Shown here: piece after piece, positions 35,833 through 46,730 of the stretch
How the letters are laid out: the number at the start of each line of letters is the position of its first letter
Numbering within the stretch: position 1 is the first letter of the stretch
Source: Methylophilus sp. 13
GTDB taxonomy: Bacteria > Pseudomonadota > Gammaproteobacteria > Burkholderiales > Methylophilaceae
NCBI RefSeq assembly: GCF_015354335.1
Contig: NZ_JADKYR010000003.1
Location: 620,001-684,000, forward strand
Reading direction: 5' to 3'
DNA length: 64,000 bases
Notes under the pieces: model-generated
Told to the model about the DNA's origin: nothing
Databases searched by the model: none
What the model saw: only the letters and a program-made list of their open reading frames with translations
Translations under genes and position numbers: made by a program

Positions 35833-35866
35833 CTATCCATATTGTCATCAATATATTGATGGATAG
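35833..35866 (-). promoter_or_regulatory. Overlapping inverted repeats over the ribosome site of the DUF1269-like gene
   Basis: CTATCCAT pairs with ATGGATAG, and the second arm runs into the Shine-Dalgarno GGAG of the gene. A competing perfect 16-bp palindrome CATCAATATATTGATG (35846-35861) overlaps the first arm. The two stems are mutually exclusive in RNA, so this may be a translation switch or a DNA operator. Confidence 0.4.
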
Positions 35867-35933
35867 AAGAATGCGTTGAAGATTCACTTTTTAACACCTG
35901 TATGGCTGAAACAGGCTCACGCCAACAGAATCA

Positions 35934-37589
35934 CTAACGGTCCTCTAATTGACCGCTCCATACACGGGCCAGTTTTGATAATTTATAGCGCATGCCTGTG
36001 CTCTCATTAGAAAGCGCATCCAGAAACAATGACAGCCGACGCGATTTAATCACAGTATAAAAAGTAAGCAGGCTGACAGGCACAAAGACGATACCAAAAT
36101 ATGCCAGCTTCTCCAGCAGACTGGTTTGGGTCAGGTCGATTAAATTCATGCCCAGCAAGCCACTGGTCATGGTGCCGATGAGGCCCAGAATAGTGACCAC
36201 GGTAAGGCGGACGACCGTATCCGCCTGCCGCTTGATTTCTTCGCCTTCCAGATATTCGGCCATATCCATAATGCGGCGGCGAGTTTTCTCAAACAGGCTG
36301 ACCGAATCCAGTTGCTTGAGCATCAAGGCAAACAGGTCTTTGGCGACGGCCTGATCAGACACATTTTCAAACCAGTAGCGGTGTGTAAAGCGCAGAAACA
36401 CGGCCGTGACATGCCGGATATTGTTGCGGAAAGATTTGACCGAGTCCTCACTCTGCATATTCAGGCGGCTGATGGCTTGCACCATGCGGTCTGACAGCAT
36501 CAGCAAGGCCGCTTTTTGAAAATGGGCGATTAAGAACAATAGAAAATACTGGTTTTGGTAATGGCGCTTGATGCCGTTTTTGTCATTGCTGAACACGCGG
36601 TGCTGATGACTGCCTACCACGACAAAATTCTGGCCGGTACACATTATGCGCGTGGTGCTCCAGGGGTCTTGGCGGACCTCATCCCAGTAGCGGTCATAGC
36701 AATGCTGTTGCTCAAAGTCTTGCAAAAACTGTTCACTAAACGGCAAGGTATCTGAATGCCAGGGCTGGCAAACCAGGCCCAGCCGGATCAAGTCTCCGCG
36801 CGACAAGGTACTCACATCATCAAACGCCAGATAAGCCATCAAGGGCATGCGCTGATATTCAATTTCACGGTAACGCAACTCGCCAGACTGGCCGGAGTAA
36901 TGTTGCACGAGCGGCGACATCAGTGCTGACCAGTGCAATGAGACACAAGGGACGTGATTCTCTTTCACAAAGGCCAGGTAGCGGGCCTTGTCTTCATAAT
37001 CAGAGGCAGCAATGACCTGATCGTGCTGATCCAGCCACTCCACCCGTTTTGCGCAATGCCCGCCCTCGCCGGTATCATCCCAGTAATTGGGATAGGTGCG
37101 GCCCAGACGGTAGAGGATTTCCATAGCGTCGTTAAGCGCGAGATCACTGGCGGTCACTTCTAGCGCCAGCATGGCAACATCAATATCAAAAAAGAAATAC
37201 AGCTCGATATGCGCAACCCGCAAAGTGAGCGGGGTCGCATGCTCCGGCAAGGTGATACGGACGGCACGGATATCCTGACGACTAAAAATATGCAGTGGCG
37301 ATTCGCCATAGCCGCCAGAAGCATGGCCATGCTTGCCCTCGCCATACAAAAAACGCTGGGCAAAAGGCATAAAGGTGACGAACTCTTGATAGCGCGTTTC
37401 ACTTAAGTGCGGGGCGCTATGTAAAAAATCATCCTCAATTTCTACCCAGGGCGAATCCTTGATGGCCTTGAGCGTTTCCCAGGGCGCATCTACGGCGCCG
37501 GGGACAAGATGATCAGTCATCAATTGCACGGGCCACAGCAAAGTTTGCCGAAAATCCCTGACGATACTGGTGTGCAGATTGTCTGGCAT
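35934..37589 (-). CDS. Divergent CorA-like cation transporter
   Basis: A 551-residue protein. The C-terminus has the CorA layout: a helix bundle (RRIMDMAEYLEGEEIKRQAD), then two membrane segments, the first ending in the GMN selectivity motif (GLLGMNLIDL). Classical CorA proteins have about 320-370 residues; this one carries a long N-terminal region with no family I recognise. CorA proteins transport Mg2+, Co2+ or Zn2+ as pentamers. The ion and the role of the extra domain are unknown. The gene has no close operon partner. Confidence 0.7.
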   Translation of the reverse strand: MPDNLHTSIVRDFRQTLLWPVQLMTDHLVPGAVDAPWETLKAIKDSPWVEIEDDFLHSAPHLSETRYQEFVTFMPFAQRFLYGEGKHGHASGGYGESPLHIFSRQDIRAVRITLPEHATPLTLRVAHIELYFFFDIDVAMLALEVTASDLALNDAMEILYRLGRTYPNYWDDTGEGGHCAKRVEWLDQHDQVIAASDYEDKARYLAFVKENHVPCVSLHWSALMSPLVQHYSGQSGELRYREIEYQRMPLMAYLAFDDVSTLSRGDLIRLGLVCQPWHSDTLPFSEQFLQDFEQQHCYDRYWDEVRQDPWSTTRIMCTGQNFVVVGSHQHRVFSNDKNGIKRHYQNQYFLLFLIAHFQKAALLMLSDRMVQAISRLNMQSEDSVKSFRNNIRHVTAVFLRFTHRYWFENVSDQAVAKDLFALMLKQLDSVSLFEKTRRRIMDMAEYLEGEEIKRQADTVVRLTVVTILGLIGTMTSGLLGMNLIDLTQTSLLEKLAYFGIVFVPVSLLTFYTVIKSRRLSLFLDALSNESTGMRYKLSKLARVWSGQLEDR

Positions 37590-37699
37590 GTGCAGTCTCC
37601 TGACCGCGATTGTGATGGCAAACTATAGCGCGTTTGACCATGGCGACATGGCGCAAAAAACAGTCATTTTGTGGACTAAATGACAAGATTGCTGGCCAT

Positions 37700-37727
37700 A
37701 AAAAAACCGGCACGAGGCCGGTTTTTA
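37700..37727. terminator. Intrinsic terminator downstream of thiC
   Basis: AAAAACCGGC / GCCGGTTTTT arms flank a 5-base loop, with A and T tracts outside. It lies about 20 bp beyond the thiC stop and between thiC and the CorA gene. Confidence 0.88.
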
Positions 37728-37748
37728 AAAGCTTAAGGCACCAAAAAA

Positions 37749-39638
<1,890 letters not shown>

Positions 39639-39668
39639 TTAAAAGAAAAGACGTAAGGATGCGAAGAC

Positions 39669-39764
39669 TTGCATTCCCTACGGCGGTATGACCCGCATCA
39701 GGTTCGAAGGGTAACTCTCACTGCAAAAACCTCACAAAATGAAGTATTTACAGACCCCTAGCAA
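39669..39764 (-). promoter_or_regulatory. TPP riboswitch (THI element) of thiC
   Basis: In minus-strand reading the element shows P1 arms TTGC/GCAA, TAGGGGTC, the junction GTGAGA, ACCCTTCGAACCTGATGCGG, then ACCGCCGTAGGGAA. It lies 40 bp upstream of the thiC start. The usual CTGAGA appears as GTGAGA, a tolerated variation. Confidence 0.95.
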
Positions 39765-39829
39765 CGGACGAATTGTGCGGGAAAAAGCCTGATAACGCAA
39801 GTAAAACAAAGTTTTGCGTCTGCCTGCGC

Positions 39830-39857
39830 TTGACAAGTAGACAGACCTGTCTACAAT
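39830..39857 (+). promoter_or_regulatory. Strong sigma-70 promoter of the unknown membrane gene
   Basis: TTGACA (perfect -35) and TACAAT (-10, five of six) are separated by 16 bp. The expected start is near 39864. The spacer is almost entirely occupied by a palindromic operator. Confidence 0.72.
39837..39854. promoter_or_regulatory. TetR-type operator inside the promoter
   Basis: GTAGACAG-AC-CTGTCTAC is a perfect inverted repeat with 8-bp arms. It lies between the -35 and -10 boxes, so repressor binding should block RNA polymerase. The TAGAC half-site is like those of NemR-type TetR regulators; no TetR gene lies next to it. Confidence 0.65.
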
Positions 39858-39918
39858 TCACCTGCCCGACACAAAAAACATCACGGGTTAATTTTTTAAT
39901 AGGCTCAGGAGAGAAAAT

Positions 39919-40326
39919 ATGAACGTGTTATTAATAGGTGCAGTGGCTTGTATCACTGCGTTGATTTTGTCTGCATGGCTGATGACTTTTGCCCGCTGGT
40001 TTCCGATCAAGGGTATAGATGGCGAGTTTTTGGTGGACTATAAAACCATGATACGCGCCCATGTCGACTACGCCCTTATGGCCCTGTTTGGACTGGGATT
40101 TTATGGCGCAGCCAAGGCCGCAGGCATAGAGTTGCATTATTTTGCCTGTGTGTGCGTGGCTATCGGCGGCTTTACCAACCCGACCGTGTTTGTGATTGCC
40201 GCATTTGATCCCGACTTCTGGAACAAAACCAAATGGAAAGTTTATTCTGCCATCAGCTTCGTGCTCACGACCATCGGCTTTATGACGATCTCATGGCAGC
40301 TGATTTGCCATGCCTTGGGCCAATAG
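39919..40326 (+). CDS. Unknown four-TM membrane protein
   Basis: A 135-residue integral membrane protein with about four hydrophobic segments. A central histidine (MIRAHVDYALMALFGLGFYG) and a later HYF segment are the only polar membrane residues that stand out. The RAH-x-x-x-AL pattern recalls styrene-oxide isomerase-like proteins, but this is weak. The ribosome site CAGGAG is good. Transcription is probably repressed by a TetR-type regulator at the overlapping operator, which suggests a role in response to a small molecule. I do not recognise the family with confidence. Confidence 0.7.
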   Translation: MNVLLIGAVACITALILSAWLMTFARWFPIKGIDGEFLVDYKTMIRAHVDYALMALFGLGFYGAAKAAGIELHYFACVCVAIGGFTNPTVFVIAAFDPDFWNKTKWKVYSAISFVLTTIGFMTISWQLICHALGQ

Positions 40327-40379
40327 CGAATAGATGAACTGAGGTCTCTAACCCGGGTTTATCCAGTTTTAGTTTGATG

Positions 40380-40434
40380 CTTGCCTGCCGATAACTATTT
40401 ATGCGTGTGACGAACGTCATGCGCAGGCAGCAAA
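40380..40434 (+). other. Nested inverted repeats upstream of the His/Cys peptide
   Basis: TGCGTGTGACG-AA-CGTCATGCGCA forms a nearly complete stem (40402-40425, two G:T pairs). TTGCCTGC at 40381 also matches GCAGGCAGCAA at 40424. It lies between the unknown membrane gene and the small peptide gene and could be a terminator without T tract, a leader structure or a protein site. Confidence 0.35.
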
Positions 40435-40469
40435 TGACTTTACACTTGAAATGCTAACAGGAGATCAGA

Positions 40470-40577
40470 ATGAAAAAATTCGCAGCTTTAGTATTGGTAA
40501 TGATGGCCGTATTCTCAAATGTTTCTTTTGCAGATGAGCATTGCAAAGACCATCACGACAAAGAGCATTGTAAGTAA
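40470..40577 (+). CDS. Exported His/Cys-rich microprotein (35 residues)
   Basis: A 35-residue ORF with ribosome site AGGAG 7 bases before the ATG. The first 20 or 21 residues are a clear signal peptide (MKKFAALVLVMMAVFSNVSF). The remaining tail ADEHCKDHHDKEHCK has four His, two Cys and five acidic residues, an arrangement suited to binding Zn, Cu or Ni. A strong terminator follows at 40609. No homologue is recognised, but the signal peptide, ribosome site and terminator support a real gene. The metal-binding role is inferred only from composition. Confidence 0.7.
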   Translation: MKKFAALVLVMMAVFSNVSFADEHCKDHHDKEHCK

Positions 40578-40608
40578 TCCTGAGCCACCAAGCTTAGAGA
40601 GTCGTGTC

Positions 40609-40648
40609 AAAAAAACAAACCCCGCCAAAAGCGGGGTTTGTTTTTTTT
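40609..40648. terminator. Bidirectional terminator between the microprotein and gatB
   Basis: AAAAAACAAACCCCGC / GCGGGGTTTGTTTTTT arms flank a CAAAA loop. T and A tracts on both sides serve both convergent units. Confidence 0.92.
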
Positions 40649-40669
40649 ATCCAACTGCCAATTAAGGGA

Positions 40670-42115
40670 CTAGCCCAACATCTTCTTAAGTAGCTCATTG
40701 ACCTGCGCCGGATTCGCCTTGCCTTTAGAGGCTTTCATACACTGGCCTACCAGCGCATTAAAGGCTTTCTCCTTGCCAGATTTGTACTCATCGACCATGG
40801 CCTGGTTCGCCGCCAGCACCTCTTTGATGATGGCTTCAATCGCGCCTGTGTCAGACACTTGCTTGAGACCTTTGGCTTCGATAATGGCATCTACTTCACC
40901 CTCGCCTGCCCACAAACCTTCAAACACCTGTTTGGCGGCATTGTTGGAAATGGTGTTGTCAGCAATACGCTTGAGCAAGGCAGCCAACTGCTGGGCAGAG
41001 ACGGGACTGTCAGTAATCGTTTTTTCTTCCGCATTGAGCTTGGCAGAAAGCGCGCCCATCAGCCAGTTAGCCGCCTGTTTGGGCTCGGCACCTGCTTGTA
41101 CCGTGGCCATAAAATAATCAGCCATGCTGCGTGAAGCCGTCAATGTGCTGGCATCATAAGCAGAGAGTTGGTACTCGCTCACCAACCGCGCCTGCAAGGC
41201 TTGTGGCAACTCTGGCATCTCGGCACGCACGCGTGCTTTATCGGCCTCAGTCACTTCCAGCGGCAGCAGGTCCGGGTCAGGGAAATAGCGATAATCATTG
41301 GCTTCTTCCTTGGTACGCATGGCACGCGTTTCACCGGTGTCCGGGTTAAACAGGACAGTTGCTTGCTGGATGGTGCCGCCATCCTCCAGCGTTTCGATTT
41401 GCCACTGGGTCTCATACTCAATGGCTTGCTGCATGAACTTGAACGAGTTCAGGTTTTTGATCTCGCGGCGGGTACCGAACTTTTCAGTTCCCTTGGGGCG
41501 CACCGAGACGTTGACGTCGCAACGGAAAGATCCTTCCTGCATATTGCCGTCGCAAATGCCTATCCACTGCACCAGTTCATGTAACTTCTTGGCATAAGCG
41601 ACCGCTTCGGCGGCACTGCGCATATCGGGTTCAGTCACGATTTCCAGCAAGGGCGTCCCCGCACGGTTCAAGTCTATGCCGGACATACCTTCGACGGCAC
41701 CGTGCACAGATTTACCAGCATCTTCTTCAAGGTGCGCACGCGTGATATTGATCACCTTCTCATAGGCCTCGGTATTTTTGCCCGCTGGGACCTGAATGGT
41801 CAGCTGACCTTTGCCAACTACCGGCAGCTCAAACTGGCTGATCTGGTAGCCCTTGGGCAAGTCGGGATAAAAATAATTTTTACGCGAGAATACGCTGCGC
41901 GGCGCCATTTCGGCATCAATCGCCAGGCCAAACTTGATCGCGCATTCCACGGCTTTTTTGTTGAGCACAGGCAACACCCCTGGCAGCGCAATACTCACCT
42001 CACAGGCTTGCGTATTTGGCGCCGCCCCATAAGTGGTGGAGGCCCCGCTAAACTGTTTGGAATTAGTTTGTAACTGTACGTGGGTTTCCAACCCGATCAC
42101 GACTTCCCACTGCAT
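40670..42115 (-). CDS. gatB: Asp-tRNA(Asn)/Glu-tRNA(Gln) amidotransferase subunit B
   Basis: A 481-residue subunit that activates the Glu or Asp on misacylated tRNA before amidation. It begins [20 protein letters not shown] at ATG 42115; an upstream frame overlapping gatA is rejected. Family motifs include [18 protein letters not shown] and the C-terminal YqeY-like tail that contacts tRNA. It follows gatA by one base and is the last gene of gatCAB. Confidence 0.97.
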   Translation of the reverse strand: MQWEVVIGLETHVQLQTNSKQFSGASTTYGAAPNTQACEVSIALPGVLPVLNKKAVECAIKFGLAIDAEMAPRSVFSRKNYFYPDLPKGYQISQFELPVVGKGQLTIQVPAGKNTEAYEKVINITRAHLEEDAGKSVHGAVEGMSGIDLNRAGTPLLEIVTEPDMRSAAEAVAYAKKLHELVQWIGICDGNMQEGSFRCDVNVSVRPKGTEKFGTRREIKNLNSFKFMQQAIEYETQWQIETLEDGGTIQQATVLFNPDTGETRAMRTKEEANDYRYFPDPDLLPLEVTEADKARVRAEMPELPQALQARLVSEYQLSAYDASTLTASRSMADYFMATVQAGAEPKQAANWLMGALSAKLNAEEKTITDSPVSAQQLAALLKRIADNTISNNAAKQVFEGLWAGEGEVDAIIEAKGLKQVSDTGAIEAIIKEVLAANQAMVDEYKSGKEKAFNALVGQCMKASKGKANPAQVNELLKKMLG

Positions 42116-42116
42116 G

Positions 42117-43607
42117 TTAGATGTTCTCCAAACCAGCTGGCATGCGTGTATGCCAGTCTGTGACTTGTTGATAGGCATGGCCAACATTGAGCATGCGCGC
42201 CTCATCAAAATAATTGCCAATAATCTGCAAACCAACCGGCAAGGCCTTGCCTTCGCTGCTGGAGGTAAACCCGGCCGGGATGCTCATGCCGGGCAAGCCC
42301 GCCAGGTTCACGGCAATGGTGTACAAGTCTTCGAGATACATGGCTACCGGGTCGCTGGTTTTTTCACCGGCTTTAAAGGCCGCTGAAGGCGCGGCCGGGC
42401 CCATGATTACATCACACTGCTTGAAGGCTTCCACAAAGTCCTGGGCAATCAGGCGGCGGATTTGCTGGGCCTTGAGGTAGTAGGCATCGTAATAACCGGC
42501 ACTGAGCACATAGGTGCCAATCAGGATACGGCGCTTGACCTCGGCACCAAAACCCTCTGCGCGCGACTTCATGTACATGTCGAGCAGGTCATTGTATTCC
42601 GCCGCACGGTGACCATAACGGACGCCGTCATAGCGTGACAGATTGCTCGATGCCTCGGCTGGGGCGAGCACGTAATACACCGGAATCGACAGATTGTTAT
42701 TAGGCAAGCTGATCTCGACAATCTCTGCACCCAGCTTTTTGTATTCTGCAATCGCCGTTTCAATCACTTTAGCCACGTCAGCATTCAAGCCTTCGGCAAA
42801 ATATTCTTTGGGCAGGCCAATCCGCAAGCCTTTGAGCGGCTGCGCGCCTTGCATGGCGCTCAAGCCACGCGTGTAATCTTCTTGCTCGCGCTGCACGCTG
42901 GTGGAGTCACGCTCGTCAAACCCGGCCATGACATTGAGCATGAGCGCACAATCTTCGGCCGACTTGGCCATGGGCCCTGCCTGATCCAGCGAAGAGGCAA
43001 ACGCGATCATGCCGTAACGTGAGACCAGGCCATAAGTTGGTTTAAGGCCAGTAAAGCCGCACAATGAAGCGGGTTGGCGGATGGAACCGCCAGTATCTGT
43101 CCCGGTGGCCGCAGCACACAAGCGGGCGGCCACAGCCGCCGCGGAACCGCCAGAGCTACCGCCAGGCACACGATCAAAGTCCCATGGATTTTTGACACCG
43201 CCAAAATAACTGGTTTCGTTGGAGGAACCCATGGCGAACTCATCCATATTGGTTTTGCCCAGATTCACTGCACCGGCCGCATCAAACTGGCTGATCACAT
43301 GCGCGTCATAGGGGGCAATAAAGTTTTCCAGCATTTTGGAGCTACAGGTGGTGCGCCAGCCCTGGGCACAAAAAATATCTTTTTGCGCGATGGGGATGCC
43401 AGTGAGCGGGCCGGCTGTACCGGCGGCGATACGGGCATCTGCCGCTTGCGCCTGCGCCAGGGTTTTTTGTTCGTCTATGGTGACATAGGCATTGATGCTG
43501 GGGTTGAGTTTGGCCATGCGTTGCAAATAGGCCTGCGTCAACTCCACGCTGGAAACTTGTTTGCTGGCCAACTGCTGGCCCAGCTGTTTTAAACTACTGT
43601 TTATCAT
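42117..43607 (-). CDS. gatA: Asp/Glu-tRNA amidotransferase subunit A
   Basis: A 496-residue amidase that releases ammonia from glutamine. The Ser-cisSer-Lys triad is visible: Lys in [14 protein letters not shown], the cis-Ser region [13 protein letters not shown] and the nucleophile region [13 protein letters not shown]. It lies between gatC and gatB. Presence of gatCAB implies indirect synthesis of Gln-tRNA or Asn-tRNA. Confidence 0.97.
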   Translation of the reverse strand: MINSSLKQLGQQLASKQVSSVELTQAYLQRMAKLNPSINAYVTIDEQKTLAQAQAADARIAAGTAGPLTGIPIAQKDIFCAQGWRTTCSSKMLENFIAPYDAHVISQFDAAGAVNLGKTNMDEFAMGSSNETSYFGGVKNPWDFDRVPGGSSGGSAAAVAARLCAAATGTDTGGSIRQPASLCGFTGLKPTYGLVSRYGMIAFASSLDQAGPMAKSAEDCALMLNVMAGFDERDSTSVQREQEDYTRGLSAMQGAQPLKGLRIGLPKEYFAEGLNADVAKVIETAIAEYKKLGAEIVEISLPNNNLSIPVYYVLAPAEASSNLSRYDGVRYGHRAAEYNDLLDMYMKSRAEGFGAEVKRRILIGTYVLSAGYYDAYYLKAQQIRRLIAQDFVEAFKQCDVIMGPAAPSAAFKAGEKTSDPVAMYLEDLYTIAVNLAGLPGMSIPAGFTSSSEGKALPVGLQIIGNYFDEARMLNVGHAYQQVTDWHTRMPAGLENI

Positions 43608-43654
43608 AATGGAAACCGTAAAAATGAACCGTCAAAGCAGGGGCTGGCAAGCGC

Positions 43655-43942
43655 TTATTCAATGACTTTGGGCACCAGGTATAAGCCATCTTGCGTGGCT
43701 GGTGCAATGGATTGAAACAGTTCGCGCTGGTTGGTTTTAGTCACCACGTCTTCACGCAGACGCTGTGTCACGTCTTGCGAGTGCGACATGGGGGTGATGC
43801 CGGTGGTGTCCACCGCCTGCATTTGCTCAATCAGCCCCAGAATACCGGAAAGTTTGCTTAGGGTTTCTTGCGCTTCACTGTCGCTGACCTCGATGCGGGC
43901 CAGGTGCGCGATACGCTTGATATCATCTAGATTCAGTGCCAT
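43655..43942 (-). CDS. gatC: Asp/Glu-tRNA amidotransferase subunit C
   Basis: A 95-residue stabilising subunit starting [21 protein letters not shown], the usual GatC opening. It wraps around the GatA-GatB interface. It is first gene of the operon, 47 bp upstream of gatA, and divergent from mreB. Confidence 0.95.
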   Translation of the reverse strand: MALNLDDIKRIAHLARIEVSDSEAQETLSKLSGILGLIEQMQAVDTTGITPMSHSQDVTQRLREDVVTKTNQRELFQSIAPATQDGLYLVPKVIE

Positions 43943-44067
43943 GTGTGGTTAATTGTCTATAAGATTTTGAAAACACATCTTAATTTCATGTGCGTTTTGC
44001 GCTATTATACCTTGATTTTATGCCGCACCCAGCGGGCAGCACCAAAGTCAGAATTTTCACAGGATAA

Positions 44068-45114
<1,047 letters not shown>

Positions 45115-45143
45115 ATCCGCACCCAGTTGGCGCGACCCTGACT

Positions 45144-46253
45144 ATGCTTAAAGGCATCCACCAACAGCTTGATCCGCAAGAGTCGCCGGCCTTTTTTATC
45201 CAAGGGCCCAAGCCTTTCTCGCGCCTGATGTTTTTTTGTACGCTATCTTTGGTCATGATGGCGGTCGATGCACGCTTTGACTATTTGAGCCAGGTAAGGC
45301 AATGGTTCAGTACCGCCCTGCACCCGCTTGAAGTGATCGCCAGCGCCCCTAACGAATGGGGGCGCAACATCAATACCTACTTTACCTCGCATAACCAGCT
45401 GATTCAGGATAACTTCAAGCTCAAACAGCAGGCGCTGATCGATCATGCAGCCTTGCAGCGCCTGGCCACTGTCGATGCCGAAAATGCGCATTTACGCACA
45501 TTACTGGCCGGGGATGCACCGATTATCCCGGAAGCCACACTGGGTGAAGTCATGCATATGGGACGCGACCCATTTAGCAACATCATCACGCTGAACCGCG
45601 GCAGTCACCACCACATCACCCCCGGGCAAGCGGTGGTTGATGAACAGGGCGTGGTGGGTCAGATCACCCGGGTGTATCCGTTCACCAGCGAAGTCACGCT
45701 GATCACGGATAAAAAACTGTCGATTCCTATTCAGATCGAGCGCAACCAATTACGCGCCATTGCCTTTGGGGAGGGCAAACGCAACACGCTGGACATTCCC
45801 TACCTGCCTACCAGCGTCGACATCAAGGTTGGTGACAAACTGGTAACCTCGGGCATTGACGGCGTCTATCCTGCCGGTTTGGCAGTGGCCATCGTCACCC
45901 AGATCAAGCAAAGTCAGGATTCGCCGTTTGCCAAGATTATCAGCCGCCCGATTGCCGGCGTGAATAACCACAAACATGTGCTGATCCTCAAAGTGCCAGA
46001 GTCTCCGGCCACCAATCCGATGTCCGAAAGCCGCCCCATGTTGCAACGCAACAACGCGCAGCACCTGGATCAGTCCGTGGTGGATGTCTTGCAAAAGAAC
46101 AATGCACTGGTTGATCCCAACCCGGTCACCACACCGCCCGTACTGGATGCCGGACAGCTGCCAGACACAGAAATGACCGCACAACCAGACAGCGCAGCGC
46201 CTACTGACCCAGTGGCCACGCCCACTCCACCAACCACACCGGAGCGTCGATGA
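45144..46253 (+). CDS. mreC: Rod-shape-determining protein MreC
   Basis: A 369-residue periplasmic elongasome scaffold. It has a single N-terminal membrane segment (FSRLMFFCTLSLVMMAVDARF), a coiled coil and the beta-domain (VVDEQGVVGQITRVYPFTSEV). An extended C-terminal Pro/Thr/Ala-rich tail of about 80 residues follows, as in many betaproteobacteria. It overlaps mreD by 4 bases. Confidence 0.95.
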   Translation: MLKGIHQQLDPQESPAFFIQGPKPFSRLMFFCTLSLVMMAVDARFDYLSQVRQWFSTALHPLEVIASAPNEWGRNINTYFTSHNQLIQDNFKLKQQALIDHAALQRLATVDAENAHLRTLLAGDAPIIPEATLGEVMHMGRDPFSNIITLNRGSHHHITPGQAVVDEQGVVGQITRVYPFTSEVTLITDKKLSIPIQIERNQLRAIAFGEGKRNTLDIPYLPTSVDIKVGDKLVTSGIDGVYPAGLAVAIVTQIKQSQDSPFAKIISRPIAGVNNHKHVLILKVPESPATNPMSESRPMLQRNNAQHLDQSVVDVLQKNNALVDPNPVTTPPVLDAGQLPDTEMTAQPDSAAPTDPVATPTPPTTPERR

Positions 46254-46726
46254 AACCGGTTAAGTTCAGCACGTTCTTTTTCACCTTGCTGGTCGGGTTG
46301 ATTTTTCAACTTTACCCCTGGTCAAATGCGGGCATTATTGTGCGTCCAGATTTTCTGCTGGTCATCATGCTGTATTGGCTATTGCAAGCACCCTACCACT
46401 GCAATATTGGCTGGGTATGGTTTGCTGGCTTGCTGGTGGACTTATCCACGGGCAGCCTGCTTGGACAACATGCCCTGACATTTGCAATCACCGCCTTTCT
46501 CGGCCTGATCTATCAACGCAGGCTGGTGCTGTTCAATCGCTGGCAGCTCTATTTATATGTGTTGTTTTTGTTTGGCGTAGAGCGCGGGCTGATTTTGCTG
46601 CTCAAGCTGTTTGCCGGCGGCGAATTGCCCGACTGGACCTACGCCTTCCCCATCGTGTCTGACCTGATACTGTGGCAATTCATGATTATCTGGTTTGGCG
46701 AACTGACCCGCCCGAAGAAATTGTAA
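46250..46726 (+). CDS. mreD: Rod-shape-determining protein MreD
   Basis: A 158-residue membrane protein with about five helices, including LLVGLIFQLYPW and LLVIMLYWLLQAPYHCNIGWVW. The MreD-specific pattern GLLVDLSTGSLLGQHAL is present. The ATGA overlap with mreC suggests coupling. Confidence 0.94.
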   Translation: MKPVKFSTFFFTLLVGLIFQLYPWSNAGIIVRPDFLLVIMLYWLLQAPYHCNIGWVWFAGLLVDLSTGSLLGQHALTFAITAFLGLIYQRRLVLFNRWQLYLYVLFLFGVERGLILLLKLFAGGELPDWTYAFPIVSDLILWQFMIIWFGELTRPKKL

Positions 46727-46730
46727 GCAC

